From NCBI GenBank assembly GCA_029449235.1, contig JANATG010000008.1, forward strand, positions 2,170,001 through 2,234,000: a DNA stretch of 64,000 bases, given 5' to 3'. Positions 12,719 through 23,035 of the stretch are shown piece by piece. How positions within the stretch are numbered: the stretch's first letter is position 1; the number at the start of each line of letters is the position of its first letter. The position numbers and the translations under genes were made by a program. This stretch comes from Linnemannia schmuckeri (lineage: Eukaryota > Mortierellomycota > Mortierellomycetes > Mortierellales > Mortierellaceae). Below the pieces are notes generated by a model that saw only the letters and a program-made list of their open reading frames with translations, was not told the origin of the DNA and did no database searches.

Positions 12719-15044
12719 TTAGTCAAAGGGCAGTCTCCGTGCACCACTGCTAGCACCACCTGAAGCCGCCGCCGCTGCAATTGCACTAGGAATCTTCATG
12801 CCGCAGCAAGTAGGGAATTCTTGGCCAAACGCATGGATATGCTGATGTCCCTCCACTCCTGCCTCTTCCTCGTCCTCGTCTAGAATCCGGTTATCACTCT
12901 GGCCCTTGAACGGAAGCAGCGAACCAAACAGGAAATGCTGCATAATCGGCAGCTTGCCAAATACTTCGGCCTTGTACATCTTGATCATTCCCGAGTTGAC
13001 CTTGTCCCAAGTCTTGACCGCACTAATGTCGTCCAGCATAGGCGAATGCCATCTCAACGACGCCGACTTAACCTATCGTCATCAACAATAAAACAAGAAA
13101 GGTGTATTAGTTGCCGTAACAATAGTGAAGCTAACTGCAAAATGGGACAAGAATGACTTACAGAGTTGATGAACTTGACGCAGGAGAGGTACATGTAATC
13201 CTTGGAGAACTCGGACACAATATCGTTGTCATGAATGGACTTGGGTCGGATATACTTGTGTCCTCTCAATTGTGCTGCTCCAAACAAGAATGGCAAGAAG
13301 TGGTAGTCATCCAAGCCCCACACTCCATGCGATCCAGCAGGTTCAAGCCAGTAGGCAAACTGAAGATTTCTCATCACCTCAATGTACCTATGGCAAAGCA
13401 ATAGTAAAAGCGGACTGTTAGAAATCGAACTGTGCTTATAGTCACATTGGACAGTAATTCAAAAGACGGAAGGCTTACTTGAAGAAGACGTTGATGACAA
13501 CGGCCTTGTAATCCTCCTTCTTGATAAGTCCCAGTTTGGCAAAGCAATAGAGCCAGGCCAAAAAGCTCGCCTCGTGTCCTGTACCATAGTCGATTCTCTT
13601 GCGATTACCCCAGCACTCCACAAAGTACTTTGTCACCTCAGGGACAGCTTCCTTGGGAAGCGAGAGTTTCTCCATCCAACCCGGTGCAGACTAATGAGAA
13701 TACAAAGGAAAGCAATAAAGCCAAAAAAAAAAAAAAAAAAAAGTGTTAATGGATTTTTCTTTGATGGTCAATGCGTACTTTTTTTCCTCTCTCTCTCTCT
13801 CTTGCGCCTGGTACAGTTATTTTTTCTCTTTGTTAGAGGGCTCTCTCCCCACGCTCCATCCTCCTTATTCTCTAACTCTCTTCCACTTACCAAGCCAATC
13901 TGGTCGTAAAACTTGCGGAATGCGGGGTTGCCAAATCGACTCTCATGGCCCGTTTCGGGAGGGTACTCTTCTGTCACCTGGTTAACCAAGTCCAAGATCT
14001 CCAGCATGCCCTTGACTACCTAGTATAGGAAAAATGCAAGTTTGTCGTTACACGATTTAGCGCGTCTGAGATTGATCACGAGCCTCAAAGACTTCAATCA
14101 AATAAAAAACAAATCAAAAAATGAGATGTGTGCTGTACCTCGCTTTGGTAACAGTCAGCGGTGCTCACAACTCCAACGACACTTTCGTTCAACTCATCCA
14201 AAAAGGCAAAGAGCGCGGCATAGGTGGGCGATCCGTGAAATAATTCGAGATCTTCCTTTGTCAGGATTTCTCTCCTTGGCACCACGAATGCGCCTGATGG
14301 GATATCATCAGTGGAAGCCACAGGGGTAGCGGTTGCTGCGCTCTGAGACATTGTCGTGTCGATCGAGCTTGACTGTTGTTGTTGAAAGTGTTGGCTGATG
14401 GGGGCAGGATCGTCCTGCTCCATGGCTTCTCGGTCCTGCTCGAGATCGTCCCCTGCAGTCGAGGATGTGCTTCCCATCTTTAATGAGGCGTGAGAAAGCG
14501 TAGGCGAAGGAGGTTCAGCAATGATGGACGAAGGAGGTGAGGGAACAGCAGAGGAAGGCACGTCCAATCCCTTAGCGTAATGGCTGCTGACGCTGTAAGG
14601 CTTTGAGGACAGGTAGGATGGGTTGGTTGATGGCGAAGACGACGACGACGAGGAGGAGAGGTTCAGCGAAAGGTCCCCAAGAGCGGGAATGTCAGGCGCA
14701 GATGAGACCTCGATAAGAGTCGGCGTCAATTTGTGGAGTTCCTCCAGGTCAGCCTCGAGTCCACCGGCAGGAATCGATGAAGCGGTAGGGGTTCTGGGCT
14801 CCTGGTCGGTGCCTTGAGTCTGGTCGAGGTCTGAGGTGGAGATGGGAGGGATCTGGACGGGTTCCTTGGCGAGAGTCGAGGTCCATTCCATGACCTGGGG
14901 CACCTTGTCGTTGAAGTCGATCGAGTGGCGACCGGTGTGGGTGATTGCAGGGTTTGTTGCGGGTGTGAGGAAACTGGTTGAGGTCATCTCTGAGTCTGCT
15001 GGAGCGGTTCCCTCCGTGAAGGATGAGTGTACTTGTTCAGCCAT
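12719..15044 (-). CDS. PP2A activator, PTPA/Rrd prolyl isomerase
   Basis: Five exons (15044-14139, 14019-13891, 13690-13479, 13387-13162, 13072-12719) give 608 residues. From about residue 257 the protein is a full PTPA domain: RFGNPAFRKFY, VEVCWGNR-like FVECWGNRKRIDYGTGHE, LKLGL-like AKLGLIKKED, the conserved LEPAGSHGVWGLDDYHFLPF motif and IRPKSIHD. PTPA (yeast Rrd1/Rrd2) is a peptidyl-prolyl isomerase that activates the PP2A catalytic subunit. The N-terminal ~255 residues are Ser/Thr/Pro-rich and low in complexity, an extension absent from the usual 350-400-residue family members. I chose the ATG at 15044 because the frame is open and continuous, but a downstream start cannot be excluded. 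The C-terminus is Ala/Gly/Ser-rich. The gene is divergent from the securin candidate. Confidence 0.93.
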
Positions 15045-15431
15045 TTTGTTAGGAATTAATGAAGAAGGGGATGGATGAGTAAAAGTAAAAACGAAGAAGA
15101 AAAGGAAGCGTAGGAAAGTGAATACTGAAAAAATGGGCGTGAAGAGGAGGGTAAGAGGAAGAAGGAATTGAGTGGGTATACAAGATTAAGGGGTGCCGCA
15201 CCCTTTCTTTTTTTATTTTTCAGAGAGAACAGCGAGTAAGGTGTAGTGTGTGTGTCTCTCTCTCTCTCTCTCTCTTTTGACACCTTTCACCACCAAATTA
15301 CAACCAACACACCAGAAGAACAAACAACCAATACACAACAAGAACAGGCGACAAACAAACCACAAGAACAAACAACAAGAACAAACATCCTACAGTTATA
15401 ACCCTCTCACAACCGCAGCCAGAAAACCTCC
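15045..15431. promoter_or_regulatory. Shared divergent promoter region
   Basis: 387 bp separate the divergent starts of the PP2A activator (minus) and the securin candidate (plus). The region has a CT dinucleotide run at about 15253-15277 and an A/C-rich leader (repeats of the type ACAACAAGAACAAAC) directly before the securin ATG. The two genes may share control elements; no specific factor site could be assigned. Confidence 0.45.
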
Positions 15432-17058
15432 ATGTACCCGAATCAAAGTGGGCGAGCTCTTGACAAGGAGAACGACATTGTCACAGAGAACAATGCCGGC
15501 CGCACTGGAACAACAGGACCAGGAGGACTCCATGCCAATCTCGCTAAACAAAACTCACTCATGGGCAGTCGGACCCCTTCTAAGCAACAGCCTCAAGGAC
15601 TCAAGATGAACCCTGCTGGTTCCAAGACACCTATGCAGCAGCAGGGCAAGGTCTCAAACTTGGGCCTCAACACCCCTTCAGGTAACGAGAGATGTAGCCT
15701 CTCGTGTACTTATTGTGAAGACAACTGTTGTATCGTATGTGACGATATTGCGGAGGGACTGGTTGACTGACTTGAATTATTCACGATTACGACCGTTTAG
15801 CTCAAAGCGTTCTCAGACCAAAGACCAACTACCAGCTGCCACCGACAGCACCCGTGGCCGACAGCAGCAACACCACCAATCAGAAGAAAAAGAGCGGATT
15901 GGCACGGACATTCAGCACTACTCTCGAATCCAACAATAACAACAATAGCTCGACCACAGTGCCTTCCACACCAGTCAAATCATCCGATTCTTCTAGGCGC
16001 CTCTCTTTGACCAAGCGCGGATCTGCAAAAGCCAGACTTGTGGTCCATAAGGACGAACCAGCATCAGAAGACATCAAAGAGACGCCCATCAATATCAACT
16101 CTGACACCAGTCAAAGCATCAAAACAACCAGTGGCGGCGGCGGTGGAGCAGGCGCTACGACATCTCACCGACCAGTGACTCGTCTTGCCGAAGCAGCACC
16201 CTTGGAGTCGGCGACCACAATTCTGTCGATTGAACGCTCTCTGGAGAGTGAGGACAAAGTCATTGTTGGTCAAGCCAAAGCGGAGACCAAGCGACGCGCC
16301 CTCACCAACGAGGAAGACAAACTCGAAATCGAATACTGCCCTCCGCCCCTTGAAGGTAACCTTGCATAACACAAACTGGCGGCAATGCTCTATGTTGGTC
16401 ATCAGAGCTTGTATATTGATATCGTGTTTCTTTCTTTGTAGAACAACCATTTGATCCTGGTTTCGAGGAGATCAACTATGACGTCCTAAAGACCATGCCT
16501 CCACCATTGGCATATCAGTACCAAACATTCGACTACTCTGAACCCCCGCTGCCTGACTTTGAGCCTCTACCGACCCAACGAACCTCTCGCGCATTCTCGT
16601 CCTCACCGGAACTGTCGGACACCGAAGTGCATATCCCTGTCGCCAAGACGACCCTCACCGCGGATGGACATTTGGACGTGACCTGGAGCGACGACGATGG
16701 CGAGGAGAGCGACGGCTCGCCTCACCCAATAGGCAGTATCGCCCACAGCCACACTGGCCCCATCAGCAGTGGTCGTCGATTTGGAATCAGGGATCTGCCG
16801 AACGAGGATAAGCTCCGAGCGCCCTTTGATGGATTTATGTTTGATCTGTCGGAGGATTCTTTGAGTGAGGACGAGGATGACATCTTTGGCAGCACTGGAG
16901 TTGGAGAAGCCGGCAGCAGTGGCAACAGTAGCAAGGGCAAGGTTAAGGGAGTGGCAGAGAAGGAGGTGGATGAATTCAATAAGGCATTTGGACTCGACGA
17001 TCTGGACAACGAGAGTAAGGTCCAGGCACCCTTCTCGGACTTTTCCTTTGAGCTTTGA
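15432..17058 (+). CDS. Securin-like separase inhibitor (candidate)
   Basis: Three exons (15432-15681, 15801-16355, 16442-17058) give 473 residues. The protein is largely disordered and lacks a catalytic fold. Three things point to securin: a KEN degron at residues 12-14 within ALDKEND near the N-terminus, as in vertebrate securin; a basic, Ser/Thr-rich middle with KKKSGLARTF and RRLSLTKRGSAK; and an acidic C-terminal half beginning with LEIEYCPPPLEEQPFDPGF. EIEY (259-262) matches the separase ExxR cleavage consensus except that the P1 Arg is replaced, which is how securins act as pseudosubstrates. The C-terminal part carries many Asp/Glu clusters and a repeated pattern (LPNEDKLRAPFDGFMFDLSED and later LDNESKVQAPFSDFSFEL). 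Function would be to hold separase inactive until APC/C-driven destruction at anaphase. The assignment is by motif logic; overall identity to any securin was not testable. Confidence 0.6.
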
Positions 17059-17537
17059 AGGATCAGGGTGCTCAAATTCCCTATTCCATCTTCCGAAGGC
17101 TTGACACCACCCCATTTGTACATATTTTTTCCTTTTTTCTTTTGCAGGATAATCTGCCTAGCTCCACCATCTGCATTCCATACCCTCCACCTCCACACCC
17201 TCACAAGCTGCGATATGTTTTTTTTTTTTCATTTCTTTTTGTCTCTTTGTCGCAAGGAGAAAGACTGACTCTTTTGAATCGGTTACCGTAGCTTCTCTTT
17301 TGCACTTTTCCACCCATTGTATAATTGCTCTTCTTCTTCCTCTTGCTTTATGTATCATCAATCCAATAACAAAACGTCTTTTTTTTTTTTTTTGCTCTCT
17401 CGCATTCAATGCAAATCATTACTTCTCAACTTTGTCTTTTCTCTCGTTTTTTAATATGTATTGAGAACTAGAACTTGAAGATGGTCTATGAACAAAAAGT
17501 GGAAGGGGTTGAGTGGTAGGATACAATTGTTGCGTTT
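17059..17537. other. Convergent intergenic, 3' UTRs
   Basis: 479 bp between the securin candidate and homoserine dehydrogenase stop codons. AT- and pyrimidine-rich, with a short T run near 17380. No gene seen. Confidence 0.5.
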
Positions 17538-19076
17538 TTACTGCTGGGTGCGCTCGGCGATCTTGAGGATATCGGAGTAGATACCGAAAGCGGTGACGGC
17601 AGCACCGGCGCCGGAGCCCTGGATGATCAAGGGGCTAGGGAAGCGCTCGGTAGTGAATGCGATGATGTTGTCGCTGCCCTTCAACGAGGCGAAGGGATGG
17701 CTGGCAGGGTATCTATTGTTTGTCATTGAATGTGTCACCAAAGTACAAAGACGCGAAAAGTTTAATACATAGGGTCTTTCGCGGGCAAACGAGGAAAAGA
17801 ATAAGGCAAAAAAGAACAGAGCACGCAAGAGCACTCGCAAGAATATTTAAATAAGCCTTCAAGAAACCCCTATCATATCATTTTTGTTCTTTTCTCCTTG
17901 TTCATTACCTGGCGAGGGTGACGCTGGACTTTCCGTGAACAGGGTCGACAAGACCGACGTAACGCAAGACCTGGCCGTTCTGGATTGCCTCCTTGTTGAG
18001 CTTCTCGAAGTGGTTGTCAAACTCGGGCAACTTCTTCATGAACTCCTCTGGGGAGAGGGAACGGAGCAATTCGGGAACAATGTTCTCGACGTTGACGGTC
18101 TCCTGGGTCAAATCTAGTCCTGCGACACGGCCCAAGATAATGACCTTGCGGGCCACATCCATTCCGTTCAAATCGTCGCGGGGATCGGGCTCCTGTTATT
18201 TTTGTTATAATCGGTACGCATAATGAAGGTAAAAAAAGGTATTATGAGTAACAGTCAAGAAATGATAGAGTCATTGGAGAAAACGGCGGTCGGACATTTT
18301 CTTTTCTTTTCTTTTCTTTTTTTTCGCATTCAGTTTATCGCTTCTCGACAAGTCAAAATTGAGACCCAATTAACACAGGACAAAATAACAATAACATTAA
18401 CTGCAGAAAAAGAAAAAGAAAAGGATCCTGAAAAATAAAAACATAAAAAAGGACTTACAGTGTAGCCGAGATCCTTGGCGACGGAGACGACCTTGGAGAA
18501 CTTGACAGGCTCGGCAGAGGCATCGAGAGTGGAAAAGTTGTTAAAGATGTACGACAAAGTTCCAGAGAAGATACCTTCAATCTTTGTAATCTTATCTCCA
18601 GTGTTGACCAAATCGTTCAAGGTGTTGATAACAGGCAATCCAGCGCCAACAGTCGACTCGTGGTAGACCAAGGGGGAACCAGGGGCACCGTTAGCAATCT
18701 CCTTGATCTTCTTGTAGAGGCTCAAATCACCAGAGAAGGCCTTCTTGTTGGGAGTGACGACATGGAAGCCAGACTCGAGCCAGGTGGGGTAGTAGGCTGC
18801 GACAGTCTCGTTGGAGGTGCAGTCGAGGACGACAGTGGGGTTGGTGGCCTTGGAGGCAGCGAGGGAGGCAGTGAAGGCGTCGAGGGTGAATGCCTTAGAG
18901 GCAGAAGAGGCCAGATCGGCCTTCCAGGATGCGGTAAGGGGAGTAGGAGAAGTGAGGAACTGACGCGAGTTGGCGACAGCGACGACGGCGATCTTTTTGG
19001 ACTGGGTGGCGATGACCTGGGCGATGAATTCGGATCCGACGAGACCGACACCGACGATGGCAACGTTGACAACCAT
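17538..19076 (-). CDS. HOM6: Homoserine dehydrogenase
   Basis: Three exons (19076-18459, 18192-17909, 17712-17538) give 358 residues, the same size as yeast Hom6. The N-terminal Rossmann fold has the dinucleotide motif VGVGLVGSEF at about 8-17. Further conserved blocks are VVTPNKKAFSGD (cofactor and catalytic Lys region), YHESTVGAGLPVI (substrate binding), the signature IEGIFSGTLSYIFN, AKDLGYTEPDPRDDLNGMDVARKVIIL and a C-terminal IQGSGAGAAVTAFGI. The enzyme reduces aspartate semialdehyde to homoserine with NAD(P)H, the branch step to threonine and methionine. It has no ACT domain or fused aspartate kinase, as is usual for fungi. A TGAGTCA string lies 365 bp upstream (19441-19447), the type of site used by Gcn4-like activators. 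The neighbouring divergent gene is an amino-acid transporter. Confidence 0.97.
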
Positions 19077-19700
19077 TATGTATAGAGGTGAATGAGTTAG
19101 GGGAAGAAGGGTTTGCTGAATGGGTGGGAAAAAAAGGGAGGAAAGAAGAAAAAAGCAGCAGTGAAGAGAGAGGCAATTGACTTTATCAGGTTTGCGTATG
19201 ATTCATCATTCTGTGACTTGGATCGCGCGATCAGCGGAGGTTTTCAGCGTGGGTCAGGAAAAAAATTGCCACCAAAAAAAAAAAAGATACATCAATCACA
19301 GCGAAAAAAGCGTTAATCGCAATAAGCGTCGGTTTGCATGCGATGATGGTGGTAGCAACAGCTGTGGGGTTGTGCGGTGGTTGTGTTGGTTATAGTGATG
19401 GTTGTGGTATTGATCATGATGTGCTCCTTGGGCTCGTCACTGAGTCAGATCAAAGCCCGTCATCATACTTGCTCATTCCTCCCGCCTGTCGTTTCTCGTT
19501 GTCAGCAGTCTCCTGCGCGTTCTCCATTCTCTCAACGAGGCTCTCGGCTCTCACTGGGATCGTCCTTGACCGAACTCAAAAACGACAGACAACTTTCTTT
19601 TCCCGATTAAAGTCTATCCTCTTGACCTACGTTAATGCTCGATTCCATCAGGGATAAAGCACCTTGAGTGACCAGATTAAAGGTCGCAAAGGTTTGGAGC
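19077..19700. promoter_or_regulatory. HOM6 upstream region with TGAGTCA site
   Basis: Upstream of homoserine dehydrogenase. TGAGTCA at 19441-19447 is a perfect Gcn4/AP-1-type heptamer. Yeast HOM6 is known to be under general amino-acid control. Exact matches of this heptamer occur about as often in the whole window as chance predicts, so this is suggestive only. No exon is recognisable in this stretch. Confidence 0.3.
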
Positions 19701-20344
19701 TCAGTTACTTCTGTAATAGCAAGTCGATAGTCGCTGGAACTGCAAAGTGGCGAGCAGTAGGGCGTTCAGCTTCCGCCCTAACCAAGTCGGGATCCTGTTG
19801 GTTTGAAGAAGAGTAACCCTGGCGAAAACATCATTAAGTTCGGCGTCCTTGAATGTGTGAGCCTGCAGGCAGGCGACAGGTGCGTTGGACTGAACGCTGG
19901 TGTCGGTGATGTTGCTGGCGCTGTTAGCGTTGGCGGTGCCGTAATCGATTCTCTAATGACATCATGAGTATTAATGTCGTATAATTGTTGTTGTCGATGT
20001 CGAGTTACTGGTCGTATAACTCATTCACCTGCAACTGCTGATGCTCGAGTTCTTTCTCTCGAGCTCCGTCACACGATTATTCAGAGCCGTGTTCGCCTGC
20101 TCCATGGTTGCTTGGTTGTCGAGAAAGTGACTGATATGTTCAATCTGCGCATCGACATCCACCGTCACTTCCTGCAGTCTCAAGATGAGCTGTTGGTTAT
20201 TGTTGACCTGATTTATTTTTGGTGATTTGGAGATAAGCAGGAGTTAGTTTAAGAAGGAAAAAGAAAATTCTGGGTGAAGAAGGATGCTACTCTTACATGA
20301 CCGTCGATTGAATCTGATAACCTCCATTGATCAACGCACAAAGA
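19701..20344 (-). pseudogene. Possible gene remnant with coiled coil
   Basis: I do not recognise this gene. On the minus strand a 48-nt segment (20344-20297) after a TAG acceptor and before a GTAAGAG donor joins in phase to a segment at 20207-20029 that follows CAG and precedes GTGAATG. It reads VDQWRLSDSIDGH then a heptad-like stretch (LILRLQEVTVDVDAQIEHI and NTALNNRVTELERKNS), a plausible coiled coil. A third segment from about 19950 runs to a stop at 19701 (Asn/Ala/Ser-rich, then Leu-rich), but its acceptor choice changes the frame, and an alternative frame ends near 19776 with a Pro/Thr-rich tail. No start codon in frame was found. It could be a decayed gene, the tail of a transposon gag-like protein, or a real small gene with a missed first exon. 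Confidence 0.3.
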
Positions 20345-20421
20345 CTACAAACCTGATCCTTAACTTATGGTGGCGAACCGTTAATTGGGTTGCCCCACAC
20401 TATTTCTGGCCTCTTAGTGGC

Positions 20422-20604
20422 TTTTTTTTGTCGATCTCATTTTTTCTTATAACTTTCTTTTTTTCTACGGTCTCCATTGACCCGCGGTACACAACACGCG
20501 TTTTTGCTTGCCAATAACATTCACTCGCATGTGACACTTCCATCTTTTTTATTATGCGCGGAATAAAATTGAAAAAAAAGGAGATGCAGGATATCGCCAC
20601 CAAA
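20422..20604 (+). repeat. Direct repeat, copy A
   Basis: About 183 bp resembling copy B (22521-22693) in the same orientation. Shared landmarks in order: a T run followed by GTCGATCT (GTTGATCT in B), TCTCCATTGA, CGGTaCACA, CATTCaCTCGC-like, a TTTTATT stretch and GCCACCAAA. Similarity is imperfect, with small indels. It lies about 470 bp upstream of the amino-acid transporter ATG. I found no further copy by eye in the window. Confidence 0.55.
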
Positions 20605-20855
20605 GATCGACAAACAAACGGGAAAGTGTGGATTTCAACCAACACAAAGCATGCTATGGTACACGCATGGCATGGCAAAGCATGTCCCCTATCTGACCAT
20701 TTTTGCATGATCATAGCCTATGCCTTCGCCATGCATATATACACGCCAATGCTATGCGTAGCTCTTCAAAAGCTACACGATCCAACGTGTTTCTTTGTGT
20801 GAGTATGGGCCTTGTAGCATACGTGCCATCTGTATTTTTTGTTTGTTTGTTTGTT

Positions 20856-20862
20856 TGACTCA
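20856..20862 (+). promoter_or_regulatory. TGACTCA (Gcn4-type) site
   Basis: A perfect TGACTCA heptamer 213 bp upstream of the amino-acid transporter start. It would suit control by a Gcn4/Cpc1-like bZIP activator, matching a similar site upstream of HOM6. It could equally be chance, because the heptamer occurs roughly seven times in the window. Confidence 0.25.
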
Positions 20863-21074
20863 TTGTTTGCTGGCTTTCTTTTTCTTCACCTTCGTCTCTT
20901 CCTTTCTAGATTTTTCAAGTCTTTCTCTCTTCTCACCCCTAACAACTGTTCCTCGGCTTTCTCTTTCCCAGTATCCATCAATTGCTTCTCACCATCCTCT
21001 CTTTCTATCTTTCTCTCTCTTCAACTCTCCCAACCACCTCCTCTTCCTGTTCTTCAGTATTGAACACCAGCAAG

Positions 21075-22502
21075 ATGAGCAGCGCCGAGACAACTCCACT
21101 TCTCTCCAACGCCAGTCTCTACGACGTCACCAAGCAAGCACTCACCGGGCATCATTACAAGCCAGATCTCCTCGCGGAAAGGCCTGAACAAGGCTCCAGC
21201 TTTGCTGTCTATGCCGTTGTTGTTTGCATTGTTGCAGGTAAAAAATGGCGTTGTTTTGTTTCAGTGACCAACTGGCTATGTGTTCGTCAATGGTTTTCAG
21301 ATGAGGCCTTTGACTAATGCAAACTATATCAATTTGGCTGAATGTTTTCAGGCAGTGGAACCTTAGGCTTGCCGTATGCCCTCAAGCTGGGTGGATGGAT
21401 CGGCGTCGGTGTGGTAATCTTATCCTTGCTTATGTCCATCTATACCTCCGTCCTTCTCGTAAGATGCCTGTACTATGACGGCGTCCAGCGTCTTTCGTCT
21501 TATCAGGAGGTGGGCCGACATGCGTTTGGGAAAGCTGGGTTGTGGACTGTCTGGTTCTTTTATGCGACAACGGTGATCGGGGCTCCCGTCATGTTCTTGA
21601 TTCTGGCAGGAACGGGGCTCAAGGCTGTGAGCACTTTGGACATCAGCGTCAAGATGTGGATATGGATTTGTGCTACAATTGTGGCGATACCGTTTGTCCT
21701 CATAAAAACAATGAAGGAAGCCGCCATTACCTCCGTCCTGGGCGCCCTTGCGACTGTCGTCCTGGTTATTGTTGCTGTTCGTGGCTCAATCGTTGACTTG
21801 GACAACCCAGTCTATGCTGATGTCAACCATAGCTTTGTCATCTTCTCACACCTTCCCACCGCCATAGCCTCCATCTCGATGTGTTTCGGTGGCAATGCCA
21901 TCTACATCCACGTCGAGGAGTCCATGCGATACCCAAAGTCCTGGAACCGCGTCGTAGCCGCCGCTCTTTGCACATGCACGGTTTTTTATCTTACTGTGGC
22001 CATCCCCGGTTATATGGCTTATGGCGACCTTGCCGAGTCCCCGATCTTAAACAACTTGCCCAAGGATAGCTTTACCACGCTTGGAACAGTCGTCATCATT
22101 GTTCACGTCCTCCTTACCGCGCCTCTCTTATTGACGTCCTTTGCCTTGGAGATTGAGCGTCTGGCCAACATTACCGTCAGTTCTCGCGGCCAGGTCATGG
22201 AGCGCGTCTATCGAACGGTTCTCCGGCTCGTTATTGTTGGCGTCTGTGCGTGTATTGCTTGCACTGTCCCTTATTTTGGGGACTTCTTGTCGCTCCTTGG
22301 TGCGCTTTCGAACTGTACGCTGATCTTTGTCTTGCCGGTTGTTTTCTACGCCAAACTTGTCGGATGGAGACAGATGGGCTGGCTCGAGTTGATCTGGTGC
22401 ATGATCATTATTGTCATTGGCGTTGTCAGCGCGATCATTGGATCAATCGATGCCATCCAAGCCCTCAAGGAGGATTTTGAGAATGATCCTTCCATTATTT
22501 GA
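21075..22502 (+). CDS. Vacuolar-type amino-acid transporter (AVT/SLC32-36-38)
   Basis: Two exons (21075-21237, 21352-22502) give 437 residues. The short hydrophilic N-terminus (ETTPLL) precedes about 11 hydrophobic segments of the Aa_trans/AAAP family. The first segment has the signature GSGTLGLPYALKLGGW, with the intron placed exactly before the conserved Gly. Other matches are FGGNAIYIHVEESMRYPKSW (family FxGxxxxxxxxxxM-P), VAIPGYMAYGD and NNLPKDS. AVT proteins move neutral amino acids across the vacuolar membrane in symport or antiport with protons; plasma-membrane members also exist, and the substrate cannot be told. The PLL near the N-terminus resembles the acidic dileucine context used for vacuolar sorting, but this is inference. 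The gene is bracketed by direct repeats A and B. Confidence 0.9.
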
Positions 22503-22520
22503 ATCTCTCAACGGGGGGGT

Positions 22521-22693
22521 TTTTTTTTTTGTTGATCTATTTTGTTCGCTAGTATTTTTTTTTTGAATGATCTCCATTGATTCCGGTGCACAGCACACCT
22601 CTTTGTTCACTAGCAAAATTCGCTCGCTCACCCGTGAAATCTCCGCCTATTTTATTTAAAGGCAAAAATATAACCAAGAATGTTGCCACCAAA
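22521..22693 (+). repeat. Direct repeat, copy B
   Basis: Partner of copy A, 2.1 kb away and in the same orientation, starting 19 bp after the transporter stop. It contains TCTCCATTGA at 22571-22580 and GCCACCAAA at 22685-22693, with the intervening order of landmarks as in copy A. It also forms part of the upstream region of GUP1. Confidence 0.55.
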
Positions 22694-22734
22694 ATGTATG
22701 AGAGAAGCTTGAATGGAGAAGGAACTTGTTTTTG

Positions 22735-22736
<2 letters not shown>

Positions 22737-22764
<28 letters not shown>
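22737..22764. repeat. Poly(T) tract, 28 nt
   Basis: Uninterrupted run of T between direct repeat B and the TATA-like box upstream of GUP1. Such tracts often exclude nucleosomes in fungal promoters. Confidence 0.8.
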
Positions 22765-22767
<3 letters not shown>

Positions 22768-22810
22768 TTTGGCTTTTGGCATATGGGGATCCGTCTGGGT
22801 CACTCGAGGA

Positions 22811-22825
22811 GAGAGTATAAATAAA
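22811..22825 (+). promoter_or_regulatory. TATA-like box of GUP1
   Basis: An AGTATAAATAAAATA string about 215 bp upstream of the GUP1 ATG, downstream of the poly(T) tract and followed by a pyrimidine-rich leader. Position and sequence fit a TATA element; no mapping is possible from sequence alone. Confidence 0.4.
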
Positions 22826-23035
22826 ATAAAAGTGAGCTGCAACCCTTTTTTTTGTCTCGTCTTATTTCGCCCTTGTTTTTCTCCTCTTTCTTTTTCTTTT
22901 TCTTTTTCTTTCATCATCTCGCAAACACATCATCCTAAGTCAAAAGCAGGACACTCCGACATACATCCGCAGGAAGCACTCACTCATCACACTCAACAAC
23001 ACAAAGAAACTAACTACAAGGAGAGACAATAACAG

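Noticed and set aside
18660..19085. Plus-strand Gly/Asp-rich frame over homoserine dehydrogenase
   Set aside because: Antisense shadow of a clearly coding exon with biased codon use.
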